From Thiodiazotropha sp050305635 (GTDB lineage: Bacteria > Pseudomonadota > Gammaproteobacteria > Chromatiales > Chromatiaceae), in contig JBNLFS010000095.1 of assembly GCA_050305635.1 (NCBI GenBank), positions 19,898-83,897 on the forward strand: a stretch of 64,000 nt of DNA. Reading direction: 5' to 3'. The notes beneath the pieces were generated by a model, which searched no databases, was not told the DNA's origin, and worked only from the letters and a program-made list of their open reading frames with translations. Shown here piece after piece: positions 44,892 through 53,720 of this stretch; the stretch's first letter is position 1; each line of letters begins with the position of its first letter. The position numbers were made by a program, and so were the translations under genes.

Positions 44892-45722
44892 TCACTTTTC
44901 AATCGCGGCATAGAAGGGCTTACCATATTGATTTATATCCAAAAGTCGGTCATACAGCATTGACAATCGATCTTTTAGGAGATGCGTGGTATTGAATTCA
45001 TCACTTGAATTCACATCTTCAATAAAGACTTCAGCAAACAGTTTGTTTGTAGCGGCGGCTCGGAACTGCAAATACACCTTACCCCTGAGCGTGTATATAT
45101 TTACTACAGTGTCAACCCCCGGTCCTGGTGAAGCATCTTCAGATATCGTCAATGAAGCACCGAGTTCCTTCAAAAAATCTCTGATCGGCGGCTCATATTC
45201 CTTACTGACCTGATCGCGAAACATGACAACCTTATTAATTGGACCTGAACCACTATACCTGATGGTAGAGTCCATGTATTTTTGCCTATCCTTTTCACCA
45301 ATCAGCAGTTCAGCCAAGGCTTCACGAGCCATGTCTTTACGGCTTTTCCGTATCAAAGATGTTCTGAGTACAGTTGTCTCAGAGATTTTATTGAAACTCT
45401 TCGGCTCAAGCAGTTGCATATCAAGACTGAGGAGATACATACTGATATCCCACATCCAATGATCTGCATACCGAAGTGTTGCATCTACGTTACCGGGCGG
45501 CGTATTTTCCACACCTACCGAAACCCCATAGCCCAGTAAGTTCAATTCATCCTCAATCTGTTCATAGACATTGAATTTACTATCACTGGGAAGCTTCTGC
45601 AGATAGATATTCGCCAGCTTTATATTCTTATACTTCGGATTGTGATCAGTCACTACATTGTGCTGAGAGCACCCAGTCAATATTGTTAAGGACAATATGC
45701 AAAATGCCAATACAAGCCTCAT
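44892..45722 (-). CDS. Hypothetical lipoprotein
   Basis: About 276 residues with the lipoprotein signal MRLVLAFCILSLTILTGCSQ (lipobox LTGC). The start is chosen at the ATG preceded by AAGGGGA. The body is mixed alpha/beta with EYEPPIRDFLKELGASLTIS and GVDTVVNIYTLRGKVYLQF. I do not recognise the family. Codon use is AT-rich compared with the flanking flagellar genes, consistent with acquisition. A conjugation- or secretion-linked lipoprotein is possible but unsupported. Confidence 0.65.
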   Translation of the reverse strand: MRLVLAFCILSLTILTGCSQHNVVTDHNPKYKNIKLANIYLQKLPSDSKFNVYEQIEDELNLLGYGVSVGVENTPPGNVDATLRYADHWMWDISMYLLSLDMQLLEPKSFNKISETTVLRTSLIRKSRKDMAREALAELLIGEKDRQKYMDSTIRYSGSGPINKVVMFRDQVSKEYEPPIRDFLKELGASLTISEDASPGPGVDTVVNIYTLRGKVYLQFRAAATNKLFAEVFIEDVNSSDEFNTTHLLKDRLSMLYDRLLDINQYGKPFYAAIEK

Positions 45723-46442
45723 TTTATTCCCCTTGATTACCAGTATTCCTATCAAATCACATTAACGCGTTTACTATTCAATCCACATGAATTGTATTTT
45801 TGAACGTGTATCAATATACGAATCGAAGTCTAAAGGATAAATTACAAAAAATCCGCAATAGCGTGCACTACCAGATTTTTTATTCCCAAAATCTTACGCG
45901 ATATCCTTGCCTACACCCCTGTGCATATTACTATTTATGCCTGGAAAATTTGAAGTGACGGTTTCACTTAGGCACCGTCCCCTTTGAACGTTCACCCCAG
46001 ACCCCATCCCTCCTCCACGACCAGTTCCAATCGATATAGCGAATATGATCTTCCACGGATACGGCCCGCAATACCGGAGCCGACTCCTCACCACCTGAGC
46101 CACCCTGCATATCTGTCCTAATACATCTCCACAGCCGACCGGGCAACATCATCGCAAGACTCAATCGATATCGCCCGGATTCACGTATACTTAAGAGAGT
46201 TCACAGGAACCCGTGCTGAGACACTACTTAACCGGCAACTCCCATTCCCATGCAGATCTCGATCGCGAAAATCCTGCCTCCCCTGCCCACGGCGACCACC
46301 ACCCGGCCGTGGCGGAGGTCATCGCCTTTGCCTACCTGCTCTCGGGTAAACGTCCACCGGGTTATGAGCATCTGCCGTGATCGCTCGAAGCATCAAATAT
46401 CAAAGTCAATATCAACAGGCATGTAACGCCAAGGAGAGAACC
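45723..46442. other. Intergenic scar region
   Basis: 45723-45900 is very AT-rich. From 45956 to 46164 the minus strand has a short open stretch (YIDWNWSWRRDGVWGERSKG) and a GACGGT/ACCGTC dyad, possibly a transposon scar. From 46169 the collapsed fliK/flhB' copy begins. Confidence 0.5.
46169..46370 (+). pseudogene. Collapsed duplicate of fliK start joined to flhB' end
   Basis: Bases 46169-46306 match 41762-41899 (fliK leader and first about 19 codons: MQISIAKILPPLPTATTTR against MQIPIAKILPPLPMATTTR). They are joined directly to a copy of 43284-43345 (GCCGTGGCGGAGGTCATCGC ... CCGGGTTATGAG), the end of the FlhB-like gene. The join falls on a shared CCGGG. About 1.4 kb is deleted and the fusion is out of frame. 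The copy is in the same orientation as the intact pair. Confidence 0.93.
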
Positions 46443-46709
46443 ATGAATGCACACATCAGCCGTCTGGGTGCAATCCTGCTCCTCTGCGGGGTGGTTACCG
46501 CACCCCTTCACGCGGACCCGAAAAACACCGAAACAACACCCGCCACACCCTCCCACACCCGAACCTACACCACCCAGAGCGACGCCCGGTTCAGCCGCAA
46601 ATGCGGCATCTATTCGGGGATCTGTGACATGCACAAGCAGGTTGAGGTGGGGGCCTACTGCGTCTGCCAGACCCCTTCAGGACCCATCTACGGGGTGGTA
46701 GTACCCTGA
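46443..46709 (+). CDS. Small exported cysteine-containing protein
   Basis: 88 residues with a signal peptide (ISRLGAILLLCGVVTAPLHA, cleaved near residue 24). A Thr/Pro-rich spacer precedes a compact C-terminal motif CGIYSGICDMHKQVEVGAYC followed by VCQTPSGPIYG. Four cysteines there could form disulfides. The ATG has AAGGAGAGAA upstream. Unknown function. It begins just after the collapsed fliK copy. Confidence 0.6.
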   Translation: MNAHISRLGAILLLCGVVTAPLHADPKNTETTPATPSHTRTYTTQSDARFSRKCGIYSGICDMHKQVEVGAYCVCQTPSGPIYGVVVP

Positions 46710-46715
46710 GCCGAG

Positions 46716-47966
46716 TCAGATCAGGTCATGTTCGGTGATCGCGCAGCGCAGGGTTTCGACCCGTTCCAGAGCCTGCACGTAGAGGGTGTTGAGCTGGTCC
46801 ACCGGTAGCAGCTGCGCCGCCTCGCTCATCCATTGACAGCTTTCCAGGTCGATGGCGCACTGCAGTTCACTGCCCAGGGGCCCCTGGTGGGACAACAGCG
46901 CTTCGATCATCGGCTGAGGCAGGGGAAGATCCTCAAGCAACTCGGACATGGGACGGTCCAGCATCGCATCCAGGGTCGAGAGCAGGCCCACCGTGTAACC
47001 GCTTTCCGGGTGGCCGACATGCAGTTCCCGGGAGAGTGAACGACAGAGTTCCGCCCTGACCAGGCTGGTGGTGATCAACTCCGGTGAAGTCATTTCGAGA
47101 CCGGCCATGAGGAACAGGGTGGACCAGGCGCGCAGCCTCTCGATGCCGATGTAAATCACCGCCTGGTGAATCGATTCCACCTTGTGAGGCAGATAGACCG
47201 CCGCAGAATTGAGCACCCGCAGGATCTTGTAACTCAGGTTCGGGTCCAGTTCCACCAGTTCGGCGATCTCTTCCAGTTCAGAATCCGGGTCGTTGACCTT
47301 GGCGATCATCTTCAGCAGCAGGCTTTTATTGCTCTGACACCGGGCGGTGGAAAGGGTCTGGGGTCTGGCGAAGAAAAACCCCTGAAACAGGTCGAAACCC
47401 AGCGCCTTGGCCTGATCGAACACCTTGCGGGTCTCAACCTTTTCCGCCAGCAGGGTCAGGCCCAGGGATTTCAGATGGGCGATCTCCTCCCGGTAGGCTT
47501 CGAGATCCAGTCCCAAGATCTCCACCTTGACGATATCGCAGTGGGGCAATAGGGGTTCCCAGCGGGACTCGAAACGGTAGTCATCCAGGGCGATGGTGAA
47601 ACCCCGCTCGCGCCAGCGTTTCACCCCGTCCACCACCGGCGCACTCAACTCGATGGTCTCCAGTACCTCGACGACCAGGCGGTTGTTGTCGATGGGGATA
47701 TCCTGATCGGTGGTGAAAAAACGTTCGGTGACGTTGACGAAGGCCCGATGCGGCCCCACCAGGCGTTGCAGGCCGAATTCGAGAAAGCCGTCCATCACGG
47801 TGCGGGCGGTCGCCGTATCACCATCCACGCCATCGGATCCGTTGAGCGACCGGTACAGCAGTTCATAGCCGTAGATCCGCAGATTGCGGTCCAGTATGGG
47901 CTGTCTGCCGACTTGGACGACACTGGGGGGTAGGGACAATTCCGTTGCGGGGTTCTCAGCGCTCAT
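46716..47966 (-). CDS. EAL-HDOD domain protein
   Basis: 416 residues. The N-terminal EAL-like domain (VGRQPILDRNLRIYGYELLY) has lost the canonical EAL catalytic residues (YELLYR in place of EALLR) but keeps FTIALDDYRF. The C-terminal HDOD domain (DPNLSYKILRVLNSAAVYLP, AWSTLFLMAGLE) follows. Proteins of this architecture (CdgJ, YuxH type) control motility without strong c-di-GMP hydrolysis. It is 90 bp downstream of fliJ on the same strand. Confidence 0.9.
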   Translation of the reverse strand: MSAENPATELSLPPSVVQVGRQPILDRNLRIYGYELLYRSLNGSDGVDGDTATARTVMDGFLEFGLQRLVGPHRAFVNVTERFFTTDQDIPIDNNRLVVEVLETIELSAPVVDGVKRWRERGFTIALDDYRFESRWEPLLPHCDIVKVEILGLDLEAYREEIAHLKSLGLTLLAEKVETRKVFDQAKALGFDLFQGFFFARPQTLSTARCQSNKSLLLKMIAKVNDPDSELEEIAELVELDPNLSYKILRVLNSAAVYLPHKVESIHQAVIYIGIERLRAWSTLFLMAGLEMTSPELITTSLVRAELCRSLSRELHVGHPESGYTVGLLSTLDAMLDRPMSELLEDLPLPQPMIEALLSHQGPLGSELQCAIDLESCQWMSEAAQLLPVDQLNTLYVQALERVETLRCAITEHDLI

Positions 47967-48056
47967 ACGCCGCTCATCATACCTGATGTTGTGTTGGATG
48001 GGATAACGGCGATCCGGGACCTTGTGCTCATCCTGAACCAGTAATCCTGGACGGAA

Positions 48057-48485
48057 TCAGGAGCGGGACTGATTCCGATCGTCGTTCTCTTTCTGCTCCC
48101 GCCGATCCTCGCTCTGCTGCTCCTGGCGTTCGTAACGATCCACCACTTTGTTCAGGGCTTGGGTGCGGCTGTGCTTCTGTTTCCAGTTGTCCTTGTGACT
48201 GTTGTGATTGACCGTGCTGGCGGCAACGATCTGCTCCTGCTGGCGGATCGCCTCATCGAGTTTCGCGAGAAAGGACCGGTACTCCTGCAGCTGGGCAGCG
48301 CTGATGCCCTCCGCGGCCAGAGTCTGGAAGCGCTCGAGATATTCCTGATGATAGACCTTCAGCTGTTGCAGCTTGGCCTCTTCCTGCTCCAGGTTGCGCC
48401 GCGCCGCGCCCATGCTGCGGGCTGCGGTCTGCTCCTTGGAATGGGCGAAGCGTTGGACGGGTCTGAGTCGTTTTGATGGCGACAT
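48057..48485 (-). CDS. fliJ: Flagellar export protein FliJ
   Basis: 142 residues, almost entirely coiled coil rich in Gln, Glu and Lys (ARRNLEQEEAKLQQLKVYHQ), with a highly charged tail. It is the soluble chaperone-escort of the flagellar export apparatus and binds FliI and FlhA. It follows fliI by 20 bp and ends the fliEFGHIJ run. Confidence 0.9.
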   Translation of the reverse strand: MSPSKRLRPVQRFAHSKEQTAARSMGAARRNLEQEEAKLQQLKVYHQEYLERFQTLAAEGISAAQLQEYRSFLAKLDEAIRQQEQIVAASTVNHNSHKDNWKQKHSRTQALNKVVDRYERQEQQSEDRREQKENDDRNQSRS

Positions 48486-48505
48486 GGCTGGTTACCGTTG
48501 TGCGA

Positions 48506-49912
48506 TTATCGGATTTGCGGCAGGTTGAGTCCCGCCGGTACCTCCAGCGGCTCCTCCTCTTCCGCCGGAAACAGGGCTTCCAAGTCCTCCAGGCTCTGCG
48601 CCAGGGTCACAGGCGTATGCATGTCCTGACGCAGGAACCGGTTCAGCGCCGGCATCGCCGAGATGGCGATGTCGATCTGCTCATCACTGCCCGATTCGTA
48701 GGCACCCACGCTGATCAGATCACGATTCTGCTGATACAGTGAGTATAGATGCTTAAACGAACGTGCGGCCTCCTGGTGTCCATACCGGGTAACATCGTTC
48801 ATCGCCCGACTGATCGAGGCTTCGATATCGATGGCCGGATAGTGGCCGGCGTCCGCCAGACGACGGGACAGCACAATGTGCCCGTCGAGAATCGCCCGCG
48901 CCGCATCGGCGATCGGATCGTTCTGATCGTCTCCCTCGGTCAGCACAGTGTAGAAGGCGGTGATTGAGCCGCCCCCCTTGTCACCGTTGCCGGCCCGTTC
49001 CACCAGCTGTGGCATCTTGGCGAACACCGAAGGCGGATAACCTTTGGTGGCCGGGGGTTCGTGGATCGCCAGGGCGATCTCGCGCTGGGCCTGGGCGTAG
49101 CGGGTCAGGGAGTCCATCAGCAACAGCACGTGCTTACCCTGTTCGCGGAAGTTCTCCGCGATGCTGGTGGCGAGCATCGCCCCGTGCATGCGTCGCAGGG
49201 GCGGGTTGTCCGCGGGCACCGCGACCACCACGGCCCGCTTCAGGCCCTCTTTGCCGAGAATGTTTTCGACGAACTCCTTGACCTCTCGGCCCCGTTCGCC
49301 GATCAGGCCCACCACCGTCACATCCGCGTTGGTATAGCGGGTCATCATGCCCAGCAGTACACTCTTGCCCACACCGGAACCGGCGAACAGGCCCAGCCGC
49401 TGCCCCCGACCGACACTGAGCAGGGCATTGATCGCCCGCACCCCTACATCCAGGGGTTCGCGGATCGGGGTGCGCGCCAGGGGATTGAAGGTGGTGCCGG
49501 TCAATGGCCGGTGCTCTTCCGTATGAATGGGACCCAGCCCGTCCAGGGGCTTGCCGGCCCCGTCGATCACCCGTCCCAGCAACGGGTCGCCCACCACGGC
49601 CTCGCAGACCCGGCCGGTGGGAATCACCCGGGCGCCCTGCTCAAGACCTTGGATATCACCGGTGGGCATGAGGTAGAGACTGTCCTCTCCGAAACCGACC
49701 ACTTCGGCCTCGATATGGGTACCGTTGCTGCTGACCACGTCGCACTGCCCGCCGATCATCGCCCGGCAGCCGATCGCCTCGAGGGTCAGGCCCACCATGC
49801 GGGTCAGGCGGCCTTCCACCACCAGCCCCCGATCGTCTCCGAGCCGGTCCTGGTAACGTCTCAGACGCTCCACCCACATTTTATGCCGTTCTTTGCCCAG
49901 GGGTGAGGACAT
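48506..49912 (-). CDS. fliI: Flagellum-specific ATPase FliI
   Basis: About 468 residues. Walker A is GLFAGSGVGKSVLLGMM and Walker B HVLLLMDSLTRYAQAQRE; the GIRYPAIDI-like segment (HYPAIDIEASISR) is intact. It powers flagellar export. The ATG at 49912 is chosen because the longer frame reads into fliH. It starts seven bases after fliH stops. Confidence 0.96.
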   Translation of the reverse strand: MSSPLGKERHKMWVERLRRYQDRLGDDRGLVVEGRLTRMVGLTLEAIGCRAMIGGQCDVVSSNGTHIEAEVVGFGEDSLYLMPTGDIQGLEQGARVIPTGRVCEAVVGDPLLGRVIDGAGKPLDGLGPIHTEEHRPLTGTTFNPLARTPIREPLDVGVRAINALLSVGRGQRLGLFAGSGVGKSVLLGMMTRYTNADVTVVGLIGERGREVKEFVENILGKEGLKRAVVVAVPADNPPLRRMHGAMLATSIAENFREQGKHVLLLMDSLTRYAQAQREIALAIHEPPATKGYPPSVFAKMPQLVERAGNGDKGGGSITAFYTVLTEGDDQNDPIADAARAILDGHIVLSRRLADAGHYPAIDIEASISRAMNDVTRYGHQEAARSFKHLYSLYQQNRDLISVGAYESGSDEQIDIAISAMPALNRFLRQDMHTPVTLAQSLEDLEALFPAEEEEPLEVPAGLNLPQIR

Positions 49913-49919
49913 ATCCGCA

Positions 49920-50603
49920 CTACTCCTGGCTGTTGTGTTCGTCAATTGCCCGCGCGCCCGCAAGCAGGGGCGCGATCAGGCTGGCCAGGCGGGATTCCAG
50001 GGTCGCGTCGATCTGTGAGGCGTCCGTCACCACCTTGCATCCACCCCGGTTGATCACCGGATCCTCGATCAGTTGCCACCCGGTTTCGCTCTCACCCAGG
50101 GCATAGATCTCACGGATCAGCTCCGCATCTTCCGGATGCACCAGCAGACGCACGTTGCGGGAGGCGACCGGCAGGATCGAGAGGGCCTCGCGGACCACCC
50201 CGATGATCAGGTTGGGATCACTCTTGACCTCCCGTCGCACCAGTTGCTTGACGATCGCGACCACCAGGGTGAGCAGCTCCTTCTCCACCTCGTTGTCCAG
50301 GTTGCGCAAGGGGTGTTCAAAGGTCTCCAGCAGGCGGTCAAAACGCTCGGTGTAACGTTGCATATCCTGGCGGGACCGGGTCAGGCCCTCTTTGTGGCCA
50401 AATTCGAAGCCCTCCTGCTTGCCCCGTTCGTATCCCTCGTCGTAGGCCGACTGCTGAATCGCCTCCAGCTCCTCCGCAGTGGGCGGAGCCCGGGGCGGCA
50501 GGATCTTGCCCGGCATCGGCTTGGATTTTCGCTCCCCCATCTCCGGGGGAATCCACTGACGGATCTCCTCGAAATCCCGGTCTGTGGAATCAGACGAACT
50601 CAT
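49920..50603 (-). CDS. fliH: Flagellar assembly protein FliH
   Basis: About 227 residues. A Pro-rich N-terminal part is followed by the glycine-spaced helix AYDEGYERGKQEGFEFGHKE and a coiled coil. A C-terminal domain resembling the F1 delta subunit follows. It regulates FliI. The ATG at 50603 overlaps the fliG end by 14 bases. Confidence 0.93.
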   Translation of the reverse strand: MSSSDSTDRDFEEIRQWIPPEMGERKSKPMPGKILPPRAPPTAEELEAIQQSAYDEGYERGKQEGFEFGHKEGLTRSRQDMQRYTERFDRLLETFEHPLRNLDNEVEKELLTLVVAIVKQLVRREVKSDPNLIIGVVREALSILPVASRNVRLLVHPEDAELIREIYALGESETGWQLIEDPVINRGGCKVVTDASQIDATLESRLASLIAPLLAGARAIDEHNSQE

Positions 50604-51645
50604 CGCCGCCACCTCCCAGCATGATCTCACCCGCATCCGACAGGCGGCGGGCTACCTGCAGGATCTCTTTCTGCGAGGCCTCGACATCGCTGAGCTTGGC
50701 CGGGGCCGCGGCTTCCATATCGTCCTTGAGCATCTCCGCGGCGCGTTTCGACATATTCTTGAAGATCTTCTCCTTGAGCACCTCATCGGCGCCCCGCAGC
50801 GCCAGCAGCAGCTGCTCGGTGCTGACCTCGCGCAACAGGGTCTGGATGCCCCGGTCGTCCACATCCACCAGATTCTCGAAGACGAACATGTTGTCCTGCA
50901 GTTCCTGGCTGAGATCCGCATCCACCTCGGAGATCTCTTCCATCAGTTTGCTCTCGATGGCGCCATCGAGCATGTTGAGGATTTCCGCGGCGGTCTTCAC
51001 TCCGCCGAGGCTGGAGGATTTGACGTTGGTGGCGCCGGAAAACTGTTTTTCGAGGATCTCGTCCAGCTCCTGCAGGGCCACCGGCTGGATACCGTCCAGA
51101 GTGGCAATGCGCATGATCACGTCGGTGCGCACCCGCTCCGGGAACTGGCTGACCACCTGGGCCGCCTGGTCGGATTCGAGGAACGAGAGCACGATGGCGA
51201 TAATCTGCGGATGCTCCAGGCGGATCAGTTCGGCGATCGCCCGGGGATCCATCCACTTCAACTGCTCCAGACCCTTGCTGTTGCGGCCGAGCAGAATGCG
51301 GTCGATCACGCCACCGGCCTTGTCCTCACCCAGAGCGCTGGTGAGCATGTTGCGGATGTACTCGTCTGAGCCGAGGCCCAAAGCGGTTTGGGTCTCCAGG
51401 GTAGAGACGAACTCGTGCATCACGGATTCCATCTGGTCGGTGGACACATTCGTCAGTGTCGCCATGGCCATGCCCACGTCCTGGACATCTTTGGGACCCA
51501 TGTGGCGGAGGATTTCCGCGGCATCCTTCTCACCCAGCGCGAGCAACAGAATCGCGGAACGCTCCACACCCCGGATTTTCAGCTTATCCGGGACTTCGGG
51601 AGTGGCGAGTTCTTTGCCGGCTTCGGCTTTTTGACTAGTGGGCAT
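50590..51645 (-). CDS. fliG: Flagellar motor switch protein FliG
   Basis: 351 residues. The N-terminal FliF-binding part (RSAILLLALGEKDAAEILRH), the EHPQ motif (LEHPQIIAIVLSFLE) and the C-terminal torque-generating charged helix (VDVDDRGIQTLLREVSTEQL) are all present. It forms part of the C-ring. Overlaps fliF by 11 bases. Confidence 0.97.
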   Translation of the reverse strand: MPTSQKAEAGKELATPEVPDKLKIRGVERSAILLLALGEKDAAEILRHMGPKDVQDVGMAMATLTNVSTDQMESVMHEFVSTLETQTALGLGSDEYIRNMLTSALGEDKAGGVIDRILLGRNSKGLEQLKWMDPRAIAELIRLEHPQIIAIVLSFLESDQAAQVVSQFPERVRTDVIMRIATLDGIQPVALQELDEILEKQFSGATNVKSSSLGGVKTAAEILNMLDGAIESKLMEEISEVDADLSQELQDNMFVFENLVDVDDRGIQTLLREVSTEQLLLALRGADEVLKEKIFKNMSKRAAEMLKDDMEAAAPAKLSDVEASQKEILQVARRLSDAGEIMLGGGGDEFV

Positions 51646-53308
51646 CTTCAGCGATCCATTTTTTCACGACCTGGGCCACGCGTTTGGGATCTTCCGCGAT
51701 CATACCGCGCGCGGCGTCCAGGGTCTTCTCATAGCTGCGCGGTCCGGGCAGATGCAGGGCCTGATCCTCGCCTCCGGGCAGGTAGCCCATGCCACCCTCG
51801 CCACCGGCGATCGCCACTCCGCCGGCAGCCGCAGCCGCTCCGGCCAGGGACTCACGGGGGACATGCGCGACCTGCTTGGTGAGACGGGTCATGACCGGTT
51901 TCAGCACACCGAACACCAGGACCAGGAACAGCAGCACCCCACCCACCTGACGCACCGTATCCCAGAACCAGGTCTCTTCCCAGATCGCGGGTTCCGGCAG
52001 CGGTTCCGGCGCTGCCGGTACGTAGAAGGCCTCGCTGATCACCTGCACCCGGTCACCCCGCTGAACATCGTAACCCACCGCCTCCTTCACCAGGTTGGCG
52101 ATGCGGGTGATCTCCTCGGCGGTGCGCTTCACCGGAATCACCTGCCCCGCCTCATCGACTTCGGACCGATCGTTCACCACCACCGCGACGGAAAGCCGGC
52201 GCAGACGGCTGCTGGGCATCCGGGTGTGGCTGATGGTCTTGTCCAGCTCGAAGTTGCGCGTAGCGCGCTTGCTGGTATTGACCGGAGTGCCACCGGCTTC
52301 CCCATCGACGCCGCCCTGACCGGCCACCTGGGGTGCGTTACCCGCGGCCGGAGGCTGATTGGTCAAAGCGCCCGGTACGCCCTGCACATCGCTGAGGATC
52401 GACTGTTGCTCATTGATCTGTTCCGAACGCAGCGCGTTGACATCCGGATTATAGTATTCCTGGGTCTGCTCCACATAGGTGAAGTCCATATCCGCGGTGA
52501 CCTCGGCGCGCAGATTATCCCGCCCGATCACCGGGGAGAGGATGTCCTCGATACGCTGTTTGTAATGGTCTTCCAGGCCCCGGGTGTACTCGAACTGACT
52601 GGAGGACAGCTCCATCTCGCGGCTGTCCTGCTTGCTGCTCAGCAGACGCCCCTTCTGGTCCACCACGGTGACATTGGCTACCTCCAGCTCCGGCACACTG
52701 GAAGCCACCAGGTGCTGGATCGCCTCGACCTGCCCCGATTCCAGGTTGCGTCCGGAGTAGAGTTTCACCACCACCGAGGCACTGGGGAATTTACGCTTAC
52801 GGATAAACACCGACTGCTTGGGCGTGGCCAGATGCACCCGGGCCGACTCCACGTTCGCCAGGGTCGAGATCGAGCGGGCCAGTTCACCCTCGATGGCGTG
52901 CTGATAGCGCGCCGACTCCACCAATCGGCTGGTGGAGAATCCGGTGTCTTCCTGGAGCAGTTCAAACCCGGCGGAACCCGAATGCGGCAAACCCTGACCG
53001 GCAAGCTTCATCCGCGCATCCTGCAGGCTGCCGCTGGGCACCATGATGATACCGCTGCTCTGATCGATCTCGTAGGGGATGCCGGACTGCTGCAGAGCCT
53101 GGGCGATCTCCATCGCATCCTTCTGCGAGAGGTTGCCGAAGAGCGGGCTGTAGCTGGGGGTCTGGGACCACAGCACCACGGCCACGCCCAGGGCGACGCT
53201 GGCTGCGATACCGATCATCACCGCGATCTGGCGGACGATGGGATTATCCTGAAGGCGCGGTGCCTCCTGCAGTTCCTGAGTGGTCTGTTGCGCGTTTACC
53301 GTAGCCAT
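51635..53308 (-). CDS. fliF: Flagellar MS-ring protein FliF
   Basis: 557 residues. An N-terminal membrane helix (IAVMIGIAASVALGVAVVLW) is followed by the ring-building YscJ-like domains (GLPHSGSAGFELLQ, VESARVHLATPKQSVFIRK). A second helix comes near residues 455-473 (VGGVLLFLVLVFGVLKPVM). The C-terminal tail binds FliG. The start is 21 bp after fliE. Confidence 0.97.
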   Translation of the reverse strand: MATVNAQQTTQELQEAPRLQDNPIVRQIAVMIGIAASVALGVAVVLWSQTPSYSPLFGNLSQKDAMEIAQALQQSGIPYEIDQSSGIIMVPSGSLQDARMKLAGQGLPHSGSAGFELLQEDTGFSTSRLVESARYQHAIEGELARSISTLANVESARVHLATPKQSVFIRKRKFPSASVVVKLYSGRNLESGQVEAIQHLVASSVPELEVANVTVVDQKGRLLSSKQDSREMELSSSQFEYTRGLEDHYKQRIEDILSPVIGRDNLRAEVTADMDFTYVEQTQEYYNPDVNALRSEQINEQQSILSDVQGVPGALTNQPPAAGNAPQVAGQGGVDGEAGGTPVNTSKRATRNFELDKTISHTRMPSSRLRRLSVAVVVNDRSEVDEAGQVIPVKRTAEEITRIANLVKEAVGYDVQRGDRVQVISEAFYVPAAPEPLPEPAIWEETWFWDTVRQVGGVLLFLVLVFGVLKPVMTRLTKQVAHVPRESLAGAAAAAGGVAIAGGEGGMGYLPGGEDQALHLPGPRSYEKTLDAARGMIAEDPKRVAQVVKKWIAEDAH

Positions 53309-53329
53309 TTTCTTATACTATCCAGTAAG

Positions 53330-53650
53330 TTAGATCGACATGCTCATGACGTCCTTATACGCCTCGACGAGCTTGTTCCGCACCTGCACCATGGCCTCGA
53401 AGGAGAGACTCGACTTCTGTGCCGCGATCATCACCTGGGCCAGGTCCACATTCCCCTCCCCGGATTCGAAAGCGTTGCGCAGAGCATTCGCCTCCTGCTG
53501 CACCGAGTTCACCTGGTCGATGGACTGCTTCAGCAGGGCGGAAAAATCGGCCCCGCCCGCCGCCTTGGGGGATTCGGTGGGATGATCACCGGCCTGGGCG
53601 GCCATCACCCGCATCTGCGCCAGCACCTGGTCGATATTCATGTTGTTCAT
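53330..53650 (-). CDS. fliE: Flagellar hook-basal body protein FliE
   Basis: 106 residues with the conserved C-terminal region ANALRNAFESGEGNVDLAQV and MIAAQKSSLSFEAMVQVRNK. It joins the MS-ring to the rod. It is first in the fliEFGHIJ operon, downstream of a clear sigma-54 promoter. Confidence 0.96.
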   Translation of the reverse strand: MNNMNIDQVLAQMRVMAAQAGDHPTESPKAAGGADFSALLKQSIDQVNSVQQEANALRNAFESGEGNVDLAQVMIAAQKSSLSFEAMVQVRNKLVEAYKDVMSMSI

Positions 53651-53686
53651 GGTTCACTCCGTGGTTGGGTACCGATACCCGTGTGA

Positions 53687-53702
53687 TGCAGTTTTCGCAC
53701 CA
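53687..53702 (-). promoter_or_regulatory. Sigma-54 promoter for fliEFGHIJ
   Basis: Minus strand TGGTGCGAAAACTGCA has GG, ten bases, GC, with the transcription start expected about 26 bases before the fliE ATG. It matches the FleQ-dependent class II promoter expected for fliE in Pseudomonas-type systems. Confidence 0.75.
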
Positions 53703-53720
53703 GTTAAGCCCTCTGCGCAC

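Noticed and set aside
45964..46164. Minus-strand 66-codon frame as a small gene
   Set aside because: No start signal, no recognisable family, located in a scar region; treated as remnant DNA.
51638..53686. Plus-strand frame of 682 codons across fliF and fliE
   Set aside because: Histidine-rich antisense shadow; fliF and fliE are unmistakable on the other strand.
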